Origin: Streptomyces tendae
Lineage (GTDB): Bacteria; Actinomycetota; Actinomycetes; Streptomycetales; Streptomycetaceae
DNA length: 64,000 nucleotides
Direction: 5' to 3'
Assembly (NCBI RefSeq): GCF_014650435.1
Contig: NZ_BMUY01000009.1
Coordinates: forward strand, 248,001 to 312,000
Each line of letters starts with the position of its first letter. Within the stretch, counting starts at the first letter, position 1. Below, one piece after another: positions 35,775-44,135 of the stretch. The notes under the pieces were generated by a model. That model did not search any database. It saw only the letters and a list, made by a program, of their open reading frames with translations, and was not told where the DNA came from. The translations under genes were made by a program, and so were the position numbers.

Positions 35775-36700
35775 GCGCTCGGGACCGCCTGGCCGACGGT
35801 CTGTACGGCGCCGGCTGGGCCACCGTGAAGAAGCTCCCCGAGCCCGCCGCCGTGCGTCTCGGCCGCACCGTCGCCGACGTGGCCTGGAAGCAGCGCGGCG
35901 CGGGAGTGCGCCGCCTGGAGGGCAACTACGCGCGCGTGGTGCCCGGCGCGAGCCCCGAGCGGCTCGCCGCCCTCTCGCGCGCGGGCATGCGCTCGTACCT
36001 GCGCTACTGGATGGAGTCGTTCCGGCTCCCGGCGTGGAGCACCGAGCGGATCAAGGGCGGCTTCGCGCCCAAGGACCTGCACCACCTCACCGACGGCATG
36101 GACGCCGGCAAGGGCGTGATACTCGCCCTGCCGCACCTGGCCAACTGGGACCTCGCGGGTGCCTGGGTCACCACCAAGCTCGGCATCCCCTTCACCACCG
36201 TCGCCGAGCGCCTCAAGCCCGAGACGCTGTACGACCGCTTCGTCGCCTACCGCGAGGGGCTCGGCATGGAGGTCCTGCCGCACAGCGGGGGCACCGCCTT
36301 CGGCACGCTGGCCCGGCGGCTGCGCGACGGCGGCCTGGTCTGCCTGGTCGCCGACCGCGACCTGTCCGCCTCCGGCGTGGAGGTCGACTTCTTCGGCGAG
36401 ACGGCCAGGATGCCGGCCGGTCCCGCCCTGCTCGCCCAGCAGACGGGCGCGCTGCTGCTGCCGGTGACGCTCTGGTACGACGACTCGCCCGTGATGCAGG
36501 GCCGGGTGCACCCGCCGGTCGAGGTGCCCGAGTCAGGCACCCGGGCCGAGAAGACGTCTGCCATGACACAGGCGCTGGCCGATGCCTTCGCCACGGGGAT
36601 CGCCGACCACCCGGAGGACTGGCACATGCTGCAGCGCTTGTGGCTCAAGGACCTCGACCCGGCCAAGGCGCCGGGGGCCCGGGAGCGGGGCGCCCGGTGA
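35771..36700 (+). CDS. Phosphatidylinositol mannoside acyltransferase
   Basis: A 309-residue LPLAT/HtrB-type acyltransferase equivalent by synteny to M. tuberculosis Rv2611c (PatA), which acylates the mannose of PIM1. The catalytic H-x4-D motif is HLANWD (in ALPHLANWDLAG), and the substrate-site block DFFGETARMPAGPALLA is conserved. An N-terminal amphipathic region rather than a clear helix would hold it at the membrane. GTG 35771 overlaps the pgsA stop by four bases. Confidence 0.88.
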   Translation: MSARDRLADGLYGAGWATVKKLPEPAAVRLGRTVADVAWKQRGAGVRRLEGNYARVVPGASPERLAALSRAGMRSYLRYWMESFRLPAWSTERIKGGFAPKDLHHLTDGMDAGKGVILALPHLANWDLAGAWVTTKLGIPFTTVAERLKPETLYDRFVAYREGLGMEVLPHSGGTAFGTLARRLRDGGLVCLVADRDLSASGVEVDFFGETARMPAGPALLAQQTGALLLPVTLWYDDSPVMQGRVHPPVEVPESGTRAEKTSAMTQALADAFATGIADHPEDWHMLQRLWLKDLDPAKAPGARERGAR

Positions 36701-37860
36701 GGATCGGCATCGTCTGCCCGTACTCCTGGGACGTGCCGGGCGGCGTCCAGTTCCACATCCGGGACCTCGCCGAGTACTTCATCCGGCTCGGGCACGAGGT
36801 GTCCGTCCTCGCCCCCGCCGACGACGACACCCCGCTGCCTCCGTACGTCGTCTCCGCCGGCCGCGCGGTGCCGGTGCCGTACAACGGCTCGGTGGCCCGG
36901 CTGAACTTCGGTTTCCTGTCGGCGGCCCGGGTGCGGCGCTGGCTGCACGAGGGCGGCTTCGACGTCATCCACATCCACGAGCCCACCTCGCCCTCGCTCG
37001 GCCTGCTGACCTGCTGGGCGGCGCAGGGCCCGATCGTGGCCACCTTCCACACCTCCAACCCGCGCTCCCGCGCGATGATCGCCGCCTACGCGATCCTCCA
37101 GGCCGCCCTGGAGAAGATCAGCGCCCGGATCGCCGTGAGCGAGTACGCCCGGCGCACGCTCGTCGAGCACCTGGGCGGCGACGCGGTCGTCATCCCCAAC
37201 GGCGTCGACGTCGACTTCTTCGCCGACGCGGAGCCCAAGCCCGAGTGGCAGGGCGACACGATCGGCTTCATAGGGCGCATCGACGAGCCCCGCAAGGGCC
37301 TGCCGGTGCTCATGCGGGCGCTGCCCGCGATCCTCGCCGCCCGGCCGCAGACCCGGCTGCTCGTCGCCGGGCGCGGGGACGAGGAAGAGGCGGTCGAGAG
37401 CCTGCCGAAGGAGCTGCGGTCCCGCGTGGAGTTCCTCGGCATGATCAGCGACGAGGACAAGGCCCGCTTCCTGCGCAGCGTCGACCTGTACGTGGCGCCC
37501 AACACCGGCGGCGAGAGCTTCGGCATCATCCTGGTCGAGGCCATGTCGGCCGGCGCCCCCGTCCTCGCCGCCGACCTGGACGCCTTCGCCCAGGTCCTCG
37601 ACCAGGGCGAGGCCGGCGAACTCTTCCCGAACGAGGACGCCGACGCCCTGGCCGAAGCGGCCGTACGCCTGCTGGCCGACCCGGAACGCCGGGCCGCGCT
37701 GCGCGAGCGGGGCAGCGCCCACGTACGGCGGTTCGACTGGTCGACCGTGGGCGCGGACATCCTGTCCGTCTACGAGACGGTCACCGCGGGAGCGGCGGCG
37801 GTGGCGACGGACGACCGGGCGACGGGCCTGCGGGCCCGCTTCGGCCTGGCGAGGGACTGA
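36697..37860 (+). CDS. pimA: GDP-mannose:phosphatidylinositol mannosyltransferase PimA
   Basis: A 387-residue GT4, GT-B-fold enzyme that adds the first mannose to the inositol of PI at the inner face of the membrane. The N-domain begins RIGIVCPYSWDVPGGVQ with the Gly-rich acceptor loop; the C-domain shows FIGRIDEPRKGLPVL, and the donor site motif NTGGESFGIILVEAMSAGAP with the ESFG glutamate pair. Length agrees with mycobacterial PimA (about 378). GTG 36697 overlaps the acyltransferase stop, so pgsA-patA-pimA form one coupled operon. Confidence 0.92.
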   Translation: MRIGIVCPYSWDVPGGVQFHIRDLAEYFIRLGHEVSVLAPADDDTPLPPYVVSAGRAVPVPYNGSVARLNFGFLSAARVRRWLHEGGFDVIHIHEPTSPSLGLLTCWAAQGPIVATFHTSNPRSRAMIAAYAILQAALEKISARIAVSEYARRTLVEHLGGDAVVIPNGVDVDFFADAEPKPEWQGDTIGFIGRIDEPRKGLPVLMRALPAILAARPQTRLLVAGRGDEEEAVESLPKELRSRVEFLGMISDEDKARFLRSVDLYVAPNTGGESFGIILVEAMSAGAPVLAADLDAFAQVLDQGEAGELFPNEDADALAEAAVRLLADPERRAALRERGSAHVRRFDWSTVGADILSVYETVTAGAAAVATDDRATGLRARFGLARD

Positions 37861-37910
37861 CCCGGACGGACCCGCCGGCGGTCCGGGGCCCACCGATAGG
37901 GTTGCGGCCC

Positions 37911-38453
37911 GTGACCGCAACCCTCATCTGGATCCTGGCCGTCCTCATCGCCGTCGGCCTGTACCTCAGCTGGACCGCGGGCCGCCTGGACCGGCTGCAC
38001 GCCCGGATCGACGCCGCCCGTGCCGCACTGGACGCCCAGTTGCTGCGCAGGGCGTCCGTGGCCCAGGAACTCGCCACCTCCGGCGTGCTGGACCCGGCCG
38101 CCTCGATGGTCCTCTACGAGGCCGCACACGCGGCCCGGCAGGCCGAGGAGGAGCTGCGGGAGGTCGCCGAGAGCGAGCTGAGCCAGGCACTGCGCGCCGT
38201 GTTCGCCGACGCACCGCAGGTGGACGCGCTGCGCGAGGCGCCCGGGGGAGAGGCGGCCGCCCACGAACTGGCCGAGGCCGTACGGCGGGTGCCGATGGCC
38301 CGACGCTTCCACAACGACGCGGTGGGTGCCGCGCGTCGACTGCGCGAGCACCGCAAGGTCCGCTGGTTCCGTCTCGCCGGGCACGCGCCCTTCCCGCTGG
38401 CCTTCGAGATGGACGACGAGTCGCCGGCCGCCCTGGTGGAGCGGGCGGCCTGA
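37911..38453 (+). CDS. LemA-like membrane protein
   Basis: A 180-residue protein with one N-terminal helix (IWILAVLIAVGLYLSW, residues ~6-21) followed directly by a long helical region beginning RLDRLHARIDAARAALDAQLLRRASVAQEL, the arrangement of LemA family proteins (helix, then coiled-coil with a WxxxRL/DAQL-type pattern). Weak homology only by eye. GTG 37911 is eight bases after TAGGGT (37897-37902) with no ribosome site, so likely leaderless. Role unknown. Confidence 0.7.
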   Translation: MTATLIWILAVLIAVGLYLSWTAGRLDRLHARIDAARAALDAQLLRRASVAQELATSGVLDPAASMVLYEAAHAARQAEEELREVAESELSQALRAVFADAPQVDALREAPGGEAAAHELAEAVRRVPMARRFHNDAVGAARRLREHRKVRWFRLAGHAPFPLAFEMDDESPAALVERAA

Positions 38454-38575
38454 GGCCGGCCGCGCCGGGGGAAACGAAAACGATCCACCGGCTCCCCATT
38501 GGCCCTTGCTGTGGCCTGCTCGCCTCACGTTTCCTCGTTGCTGCAGAAACCCCCTTCTCCTCAGCGAGGTACCCC

Positions 38576-39487
38576 GTGTCCAGCACGCTCTCCGAAAACC
38601 AGGCACCCGAGACCGGCACCGCCCGCGTGAAGCGCGGCATGGCCGAGCAGCTCAAGGGCGGCGTCATCATGGACGTCGTCACGCCGGAGCAGGCGAAGAT
38701 CGCCGAGGACGCGGGCGCCGTGGCGGTCATGGCCCTGGAGCGGGTCCCGGCCGACATCCGCAAGGACGGCGGCGTGGCCCGGATGTCCGACCCGGACATG
38801 ATCGAGGGCATCATCAGCGCCGTCTCCATCCCGGTGATGGCCAAGTCCCGCATCGGCCACTTCGTGGAGGCCCAGGTCCTGCAGTCCCTCGGCGTTGACT
38901 ACATCGACGAGTCCGAGGTGCTCACCCCGGCCGACGAGGTCAACCACAGCGACAAGTTCGCCTTCACCACCCCCTTCGTCTGCGGCGCCACCAACCTGGG
39001 CGAGGCCCTGCGCCGGATCGCCGAGGGCGCCGCGATGATCCGCTCCAAGGGTGAGGCCGGCACCGGCAACGTCGTCGAGGCCGTCCGCCACCTGCGTCAG
39101 ATCAAGAACGAGATCGCCCGGCTGCGCGGCTACGACAACAACGAGCTGTACGCCGCCGCCAAGGACCTGCGCGCCCCGTACGAGCTGGTCAAGGAGGTCT
39201 CCGAGCTGGGCAGGCTCCCCGTGGTGCTCTTCTCGGCCGGCGGCGTCGCGACCCCCGCCGACGCCGCGCTCATGCGTCAGCTCGGCGCCGAGGGCGTCTT
39301 CGTCGGCTCCGGCATCTTCAAGTCCGGCGACCCGGCCAAGCGCGCCGCCGCCATCGTGAAGGCGACCACCTTCTACGACGACCCGAAGATCATCGCGGAC
39401 GCCTCCCGCAACCTCGGCGAGGCCATGGTCGGCATCAACTGCGACACCCTCCCCGAGACCGAGCGCTACGCCAACCGCGGCTGGTAA
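38576..39487 (+). CDS. pdxS: Pyridoxal 5'-phosphate synthase subunit PdxS
   Basis: A 303-residue TIM-barrel subunit that makes PLP from ribose 5-phosphate, glyceraldehyde 3-phosphate and ammonia supplied by PdxT. Active-site lysines are in VMAKSRIGH (Lys90) and RSKGEAGTGNV (Lys158), and ALERVPADIRKDGGVARM is conserved. GTG 38576 follows GAGGT. No PdxR-type regulator is next to it. pdxT starts 12 bases downstream. Confidence 0.97.
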   Translation: MSSTLSENQAPETGTARVKRGMAEQLKGGVIMDVVTPEQAKIAEDAGAVAVMALERVPADIRKDGGVARMSDPDMIEGIISAVSIPVMAKSRIGHFVEAQVLQSLGVDYIDESEVLTPADEVNHSDKFAFTTPFVCGATNLGEALRRIAEGAAMIRSKGEAGTGNVVEAVRHLRQIKNEIARLRGYDNNELYAAAKDLRAPYELVKEVSELGRLPVVLFSAGGVATPADAALMRQLGAEGVFVGSGIFKSGDPAKRAAAIVKATTFYDDPKIIADASRNLGEAMVGINCDTLPETERYANRGW

Positions 39488-39499
39488 GGACCCCGATCC

Positions 39500-40108
39500 A
39501 TGAGTGACACCCCCGTCATCGGCGTCCTGGCCCTGCAGGGCGACGTACGGGAGCACCTCGTCGCCCTGGCCGTGGCCGACGCCGTGGCCAGGCCGGTGCG
39601 GCGCCCCGAAGAACTCGCCGAGGTGGATGGCCTGGTCGTCCCCGGCGGCGAGTCCACCACCATCTCCAAGCTCGCCGTCCTCTTCGGCGTGATGGAGCCC
39701 CTTCGCGCGCGCGTGCGGGACGGCATGCCCGTCTACGGCACCTGCGCCGGCATGATCATGCTCGCCGACAAGATCCTCGACCCGCGCTCCGGACAGGAGA
39801 CGGTCGGCGGCATCGACATGATCGTGCGCCGCAACGCCTTCGGCCGGCAGAACGAGTCCTTCGAGGCGGCCGTCGCCGTCGAGGGCGTCGGGGGCGAGCC
39901 CGTGGAGGGAGTCTTCATCCGAGCCCCCTGGGTCGAGTCCGTGGGCGCCGCCGTCGAGGTGCTCGCCGAGCACGACGGCCACATCGTCGCCGTCCGCCAG
40001 GGCAACGCGCTGGCCACGTCGTTCCACCCGGAACTGACCGGCGACCACCGGGTGCACCGGCTCTTCGCCGACATGGTGCGCGCGAACCGGGCGGCTCAGT
40101 CCTTGTAG
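39500..40108 (+). CDS. pdxT: PLP synthase glutaminase subunit PdxT
   Basis: A 202-residue class I glutamine amidotransferase that feeds ammonia to PdxS. The nucleophile Cys82 lies in YGTCAGMIML and the catalytic His/Glu pair in SFHPEL near residue 173-178. VPGGESTT is the oxyanion-site loop. AAGGA precedes ATG 39500. It forms the 12:12 PLP synthase complex with PdxS in related organisms. Confidence 0.96.
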   Translation: MSDTPVIGVLALQGDVREHLVALAVADAVARPVRRPEELAEVDGLVVPGGESTTISKLAVLFGVMEPLRARVRDGMPVYGTCAGMIMLADKILDPRSGQETVGGIDMIVRRNAFGRQNESFEAAVAVEGVGGEPVEGVFIRAPWVESVGAAVEVLAEHDGHIVAVRQGNALATSFHPELTGDHRVHRLFADMVRANRAAQSL

Positions 40109-40157
40109 GATTCCTGCGTTCGTTGCAGGAGATGGGTTACGCGAAGGAGACAGGCAG

Positions 40158-40910
40158 ATGTCCGGCCACTCTAAATGGGCTACGACGAAGCACAAGAAGG
40201 CCGTGATCGACGCCAAGCGCGGCAAGCTCTTCGCGAAGCTGATCAAGAACATCGAGGTCGCGGCGCGCATGGGCGGCGTCGACATCGAGGGCAACCCGAC
40301 GCTGTACGACGCCATCCAGAAGGCGAAGAAGCAGTCGGTCCCCAACAAGAACATCGACTCCGCGGTCAAGCGCGGCGGCGGCCTGGAGGCCGGCGGCGCC
40401 GACTACGAGACGATCATGTACGAGGGCTACGGCCCCAATGGTGTCGCGGTGCTCATCGAGTGCCTCACCGACAACCGCAACCGCGCCGCCTCCGACGTCC
40501 GCGTCGCCATGACCCGCAACGGCGGCTCCATGGCCGACCCGGGATCGGTGTCCTACCTGTTCAACCGCAAGGGCGTCGTGATCGTGCCCAAGGGCGAGCT
40601 GGGCGAGGACGACGTCCTCGGCGCCGTCCTGGACGCGGGGGCCGAGGAGGTCAACGACCTCGGCGAGTCCTTCGAGGTGCTCAGCGAGGCCACCGACCTG
40701 GTCGCGGTGCGCACCGCCCTCCAGGAGGCCGGCATCGACTACGAGTCCGCCGACGCCAACTTCGTCCCGACCATGCAGGTCGAGCTGGACGAAGAGGGCG
40801 CGCGGAAGATCTTCCGGCTCATCGACGCCCTGGAGGACAGCGACGACGTGCAGAACGTCTTCGCCAACTTCGACGTGAGCGACGAGATCATGGAGAAGGT
40901 CGACGCGTAG
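40158..40910 (+). CDS. YebC/PmpR-family transcription regulator
   Basis: A 250-residue protein of the YebC (DUF28) family. The highly conserved N-terminus MSGHSKWATTKHKKAVIDAKRGKLF is present, as are GGVDIEGNPTLYDAIQKAK and the GYGPNGVAVLIE strand. YebC proteins bind DNA and, in recent work on some relatives, ribosomes stalled at proline runs. Position before ruvCAB is the usual bacterial order. GAAGGAGA precedes ATG 40158. A short hairpin CCTGC..GCAGG lies at 40113-40129 in the leader. Confidence 0.93.
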   Translation: MSGHSKWATTKHKKAVIDAKRGKLFAKLIKNIEVAARMGGVDIEGNPTLYDAIQKAKKQSVPNKNIDSAVKRGGGLEAGGADYETIMYEGYGPNGVAVLIECLTDNRNRAASDVRVAMTRNGGSMADPGSVSYLFNRKGVVIVPKGELGEDDVLGAVLDAGAEEVNDLGESFEVLSEATDLVAVRTALQEAGIDYESADANFVPTMQVELDEEGARKIFRLIDALEDSDDVQNVFANFDVSDEIMEKVDA

Positions 40911-40925
40911 ACCGCGCACCGGCAC

Positions 40926-40959
40926 GGCGGGCCGACGGGACACACCCCGTCGGCCCGCC
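40926..40959 (+). terminator. Terminator between yebC and ruvC
   Basis: GGCGGGCCGACGGG (40926-40939) pairs exactly with CCCGTCGGCCCGCC (40946-40959), loop ACACAC. A -10-like TAGCCT follows soon after for ruvC. Confidence 0.85.
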
Positions 40960-41019
40960 GCCTTGTCAGTGGCACCCGATAGCCTGCACAAACAGGTGAT
41001 CGACGAGAGGGGGTCGGGT

Positions 41020-41577
41020 GTGCGCGTACTGGGGGTCGACCCGGGGCTGACCCGCTGCGGTGTCGGGGTCGTCGAGGGCGTCGCGGGCAGACCGCTCACC
41101 ATGATCGGCGTCGGTGTCGTCCGCACGCCCGCGGACGCGGAGCTCGGCCACCGGCTCGTCGCCGTCGAGCAGGGCATCGAGCAGTGGCTCGACGAGCACC
41201 GGCCGGAGTTCGTCGCCGTGGAGCGCGTCTTCAGCCAGCACAATGTGCGCACGGCCATGGGCACCGCCCAGGCCAGCGCCGTCGCCATCCTGTGCGCGTC
41301 CCGCCGGGGCATCCCCGTCGCCCTGCACACCCCGAGCGAGGTGAAGGCCGCCGTCACCGGCAGCGGCCGCGCCGACAAGGCACAGGTCGGTGCCATGGTC
41401 ACCCGCCTGCTGCGGCTCGCCGCCCCGCCCAAGCCCGCCGACGCCGCCGACGCCCTCGCCCTCGCCATCTGCCACATCTGGCGCGCCCCCGCGCAGAACC
41501 GCCTCCAGCAGGCCGTGGCCCTGCACGCGCCCCGTGCCCTGCGCACCCCGCCCGTCCCGAAAGGCCGTACGACATGA
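41020..41577 (+). CDS. ruvC: Holliday-junction resolvase RuvC
   Basis: A 185-residue dimeric endonuclease that cuts four-way junctions. It begins MRVLGVDPGLTRCG with catalytic Asp7; the other acidic residues are in VAVERVFSQHN (Glu) and ADAADALALAICH (two Asp). GTG 41020 is chosen because GAGGGGG lies just upstream; the frame extends further but without homology. It overlaps ruvA by four bases (ATGA). Confidence 0.95.
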   Translation: MRVLGVDPGLTRCGVGVVEGVAGRPLTMIGVGVVRTPADAELGHRLVAVEQGIEQWLDEHRPEFVAVERVFSQHNVRTAMGTAQASAVAILCASRRGIPVALHTPSEVKAAVTGSGRADKAQVGAMVTRLLRLAAPPKPADAADALALAICHIWRAPAQNRLQQAVALHAPRALRTPPVPKGRTT

Positions 41578-42179
41578 TCGCCTTCGTGAGCGGCACCGTC
41601 GCCGCCCTCGCACCCGACGCCGCGGTGGTCGAGGTCGGCGGCGTCGGCATGGCCGTCCAGTGCACGCCGAACACGCTCTCCACCCTGCGGCTCGGCAAGC
41701 CCGCCAAGCTCGCCACCTCCCTCGTCGTGCGCGAGGACTCGCTCACCCTCTACGGCTTCGCCGACGACGACGAGCGCCAGGTCTTCGAGCTGCTCCAGAC
41801 CGCCAGCGGCGTCGGACCCCGCCTGGCCCAGGCGATGCTCGCCGTGCACCAGCCCGACGCCCTGCGCAGAGCCGTCTCCACCGGCGACGAGAAGGCGCTC
41901 ACCGCCGTCCCCGGCATCGGCAAGAAGGGCGCGCAGAAGCTGCTCCTGGAGCTGAAGGACCGGCTCGGCGAGCCCGTCGGCGCCCCCGCCGTCGGCGCCC
42001 CGATCAGCTCCGGCTGGCGCGACCAGCTGCACGCCGCCCTGATCGGCCTCGGGTACGCGACCCGGGAGGCCGACGAGGCCGTCGCCGCCGTGGCGCCGCA
42101 GGCGGAGGCCGCCGGGGGCACGCCGCAGGTGGGCGCGCTGCTCAAGGCCGCCCTGCAGACGCTGAACCGCGCCCGCTGA
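41574..42179 (+). CDS. ruvA: Holliday-junction DNA helicase subunit RuvA
   Basis: A 201-residue protein that binds four-way junctions and loads RuvB. N-terminal OB domain (residues 1-63, MIAFVSGTVAAL), two helix-hairpin-helix motifs (FELLQTASGVGPRLAQAML and ALTAVPGIGKKGAQKLLLEL) and a C-terminal RuvB-binding three-helix domain. Complete and standard length. The start overlaps the ruvC stop. Confidence 0.95.
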   Translation: MIAFVSGTVAALAPDAAVVEVGGVGMAVQCTPNTLSTLRLGKPAKLATSLVVREDSLTLYGFADDDERQVFELLQTASGVGPRLAQAMLAVHQPDALRRAVSTGDEKALTAVPGIGKKGAQKLLLELKDRLGEPVGAPAVGAPISSGWRDQLHAALIGLGYATREADEAVAAVAPQAEAAGGTPQVGALLKAALQTLNRAR

Positions 42180-42226
42180 CCACGCCCGCCACCACCGACC
42201 GGGTGCGCCACGGCAAGGAGAACGAA

Positions 42227-43300
42227 GTGAACTGGGACGACACCACCGACGCGGAAGCCGCCGCCGAGCGGCTGGTGGGCGCTGCGGCCGACGGCGAGGA
42301 CCAGGCCGTGGAGGCGGCCCTGCGCCCCAAGGACCTGGGCGAGTTCATCGGCCAGGAGAAGGTCCGCGAGCAGCTCGACCTGGTGCTGCGCGCCGCCCGC
42401 GCCCGCGGGGCCACCGCCGACCACGTGCTCCTGTCCGGCGCCCCCGGCCTCGGCAAGACCACCCTCTCGATGATCATCGCGGCCGAGATGGCAGCCCCCA
42501 TCCGCATCACCTCGGGCCCCGCCATCCAGCACGCCGGCGACCTGGCGGCGATCCTCTCCTCCCTCCAGGAGGGCGAGGTCCTCTTCCTCGACGAGATCCA
42601 CCGCATGTCGAGGCCCGCCGAGGAGATGCTCTACATGGCGATGGAGGACTTCCGCGTCGACGTCATCGTCGGCAAGGGCCCCGGCGCCACCGCCATCCCC
42701 CTGGAGCTGCCCCCGTTCACCCTGGTCGGCGCCACCACCCGCGCCGGGCTGCTGCCGCCCCCGCTGCGCGACCGCTTCGGCTTCACCGCTCACATGGAGT
42801 TCTACGGACCGGCGGAACTGGAGCGCGTGATCCACCGCTCCGCCGGCCTGCTCGACGTCGAGATCGATCCCACCGGCGCCGCCGAGATCGCCGGCCGCTC
42901 CCGCGGCACCCCCCGCATCGCCAACCGCCTGCTGCGCCGGGTCCGCGACTACGCCCAGGTCAAGGCCGACGGCCTGATCACCCAGGAGATCGCCGCGGCC
43001 GCCCTCGCCGTCTACGAGGTCGACGCCCGGGGCCTCGACCGGCTCGACCGGGGCGTGCTGGAGGCCCTCCTCAAGCTGTTCGGTGGCGGACCGGTCGGCC
43101 TGTCCACGCTCGCCGTCGCCGTGGGGGAGGAGCGTGAGACAGTGGAAGAGGTCGCCGAGCCCTTCCTCGTAAGGGAGGGTCTGCTCGCCCGCACTCCACG
43201 CGGGCGGGTGGCCACTCCGGCCGCATGGGCGCATCTCGGCCTCACCCCGCCGCGTTCGCAGAGTTCAGGAAACGGACAACAGGACTTGTTCGGGGCGTGA
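42227..43300 (+). CDS. ruvB: Holliday-junction helicase ATPase RuvB
   Basis: A 357-residue AAA+ motor. Walker A is GAPGLGKTT (71-79); Walker B is LFLDEIHR; sensor 1 GATTRAG; arginine finger region LRDRFGF; the C-terminal winged helix ends in HLGLTPPR. AAGGAG six bases before GTG 42227. It drives branch migration with RuvA. Last gene of ruvCAB. Confidence 0.96.
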   Translation: MNWDDTTDAEAAAERLVGAAADGEDQAVEAALRPKDLGEFIGQEKVREQLDLVLRAARARGATADHVLLSGAPGLGKTTLSMIIAAEMAAPIRITSGPAIQHAGDLAAILSSLQEGEVLFLDEIHRMSRPAEEMLYMAMEDFRVDVIVGKGPGATAIPLELPPFTLVGATTRAGLLPPPLRDRFGFTAHMEFYGPAELERVIHRSAGLLDVEIDPTGAAEIAGRSRGTPRIANRLLRRVRDYAQVKADGLITQEIAAAALAVYEVDARGLDRLDRGVLEALLKLFGGGPVGLSTLAVAVGEERETVEEVAEPFLVREGLLARTPRGRVATPAAWAHLGLTPPRSQSSGNGQQDLFGA

Positions 43301-43475
43301 CGACCCGGTCACGAGAGGCACATTCGCCGGAGCAGGAACCCCGGTGCCATGCTGGGCGTTGTTCCATGCGCGCGGACTCGCCTAGACTCCGCCGATGCCG
43401 CCCTTGTCGGCGGTGTACACACCCCCAACCATCAGGCCGCTCCCCATCGCGGTCGTGTGAAGGAAGTACCGACCC

Positions 43476-44000
43476 GTGAGTCTCGTGACCCTCCTCCCGT
43501 TCATCGTGCTCATCGGGGCCATGTTCCTGATGACCCGGTCGGCGAAGAAGAAGCAGCAGCAGGCCGCCAACATGCGGAACGAGATGCAGCCCGGAACCGG
43601 TGTCCGCACCATCGGGGGCATGTACGCCACGGTCAAGGAGGTCAACGACGACACGGTCCTCCTCGACGCCGGCCCGGGTGTGGAGCTGCTCTTCGCCAAG
43701 AACGCGATCGGTGCCGTCCTCTCCGACGACGAGTACAACCGCATCGTCCACGGCATCGAGCACGACCTGAAGTCCGACGCGGACATCGTCCCCGACGACG
43801 CCTCCTCCCTCACCGAGACCGACGCCTCCGCCGCCGACGCCTCCGCCGCCGACGCCTCCGACGACAAGTCCGTCGACCTCGGCAAGAAGGCCGAGCCCGC
43901 CGACGAGACGGCCGACGAGCCGAAGGTCGACGCCGCGCCCGCCGAGGCGAAGGCGGACGAGCAGGCGAAGAAGTCCGACGGCGGTTCCGAGGCGAAGTAA
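43476..44000 (+). CDS. yajC: Sec translocase accessory subunit YajC
   Basis: A 174-residue inner-membrane protein with one helix (LVTLLPFIVLIGAMFLMT, residues 2-20) and the cytosolic YajC core (RNEMQPGTGVRTIGGMYATV). It is longer than E. coli YajC (110) because of a C-terminal acidic Asp/Ala/Glu/Lys repeat tail (DASAADASAADASDD and after). It joins SecD and SecF in the export complex. GAAGGAAG lies before GTG 43476. Confidence 0.93.
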   Translation: MSLVTLLPFIVLIGAMFLMTRSAKKKQQQAANMRNEMQPGTGVRTIGGMYATVKEVNDDTVLLDAGPGVELLFAKNAIGAVLSDDEYNRIVHGIEHDLKSDADIVPDDASSLTETDASAADASAADASDDKSVDLGKKAEPADETADEPKVDAAPAEAKADEQAKKSDGGSEAK

Positions 44001-44010
44001 GCCGTGCCCC

Positions 44011-44041
44011 GGGGTGCGCGGGACGGGTTCCCGCGCACCCC
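44011..44041 (+). terminator. Hairpin between yajC and secD
   Basis: GGGGTGCGCGGGA (44011-44023) pairs exactly with TCCCGCGCACCCC (44029-44041). No U-run. It could be a partial terminator or a processing signal inside the yajC-secD-secF operon. Confidence 0.6.
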
Positions 44042-44135
44042 GCGTGACGCGCGGCTCGCACGGATCCGGACACCATGTGATGGCCGCCGGTGACGCCTTC
44101 TGGGCGCGAAGCGGCCCGAGAGGGAGTACACAAAG

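Noticed and set aside
41390..42226. A 5' extension of ruvB through ruvA
   Set aside because: It is an Arg/Pro-rich shadow of ruvC and ruvA in another frame. RuvB starts at GTG 42227 with AAGGAG upstream.
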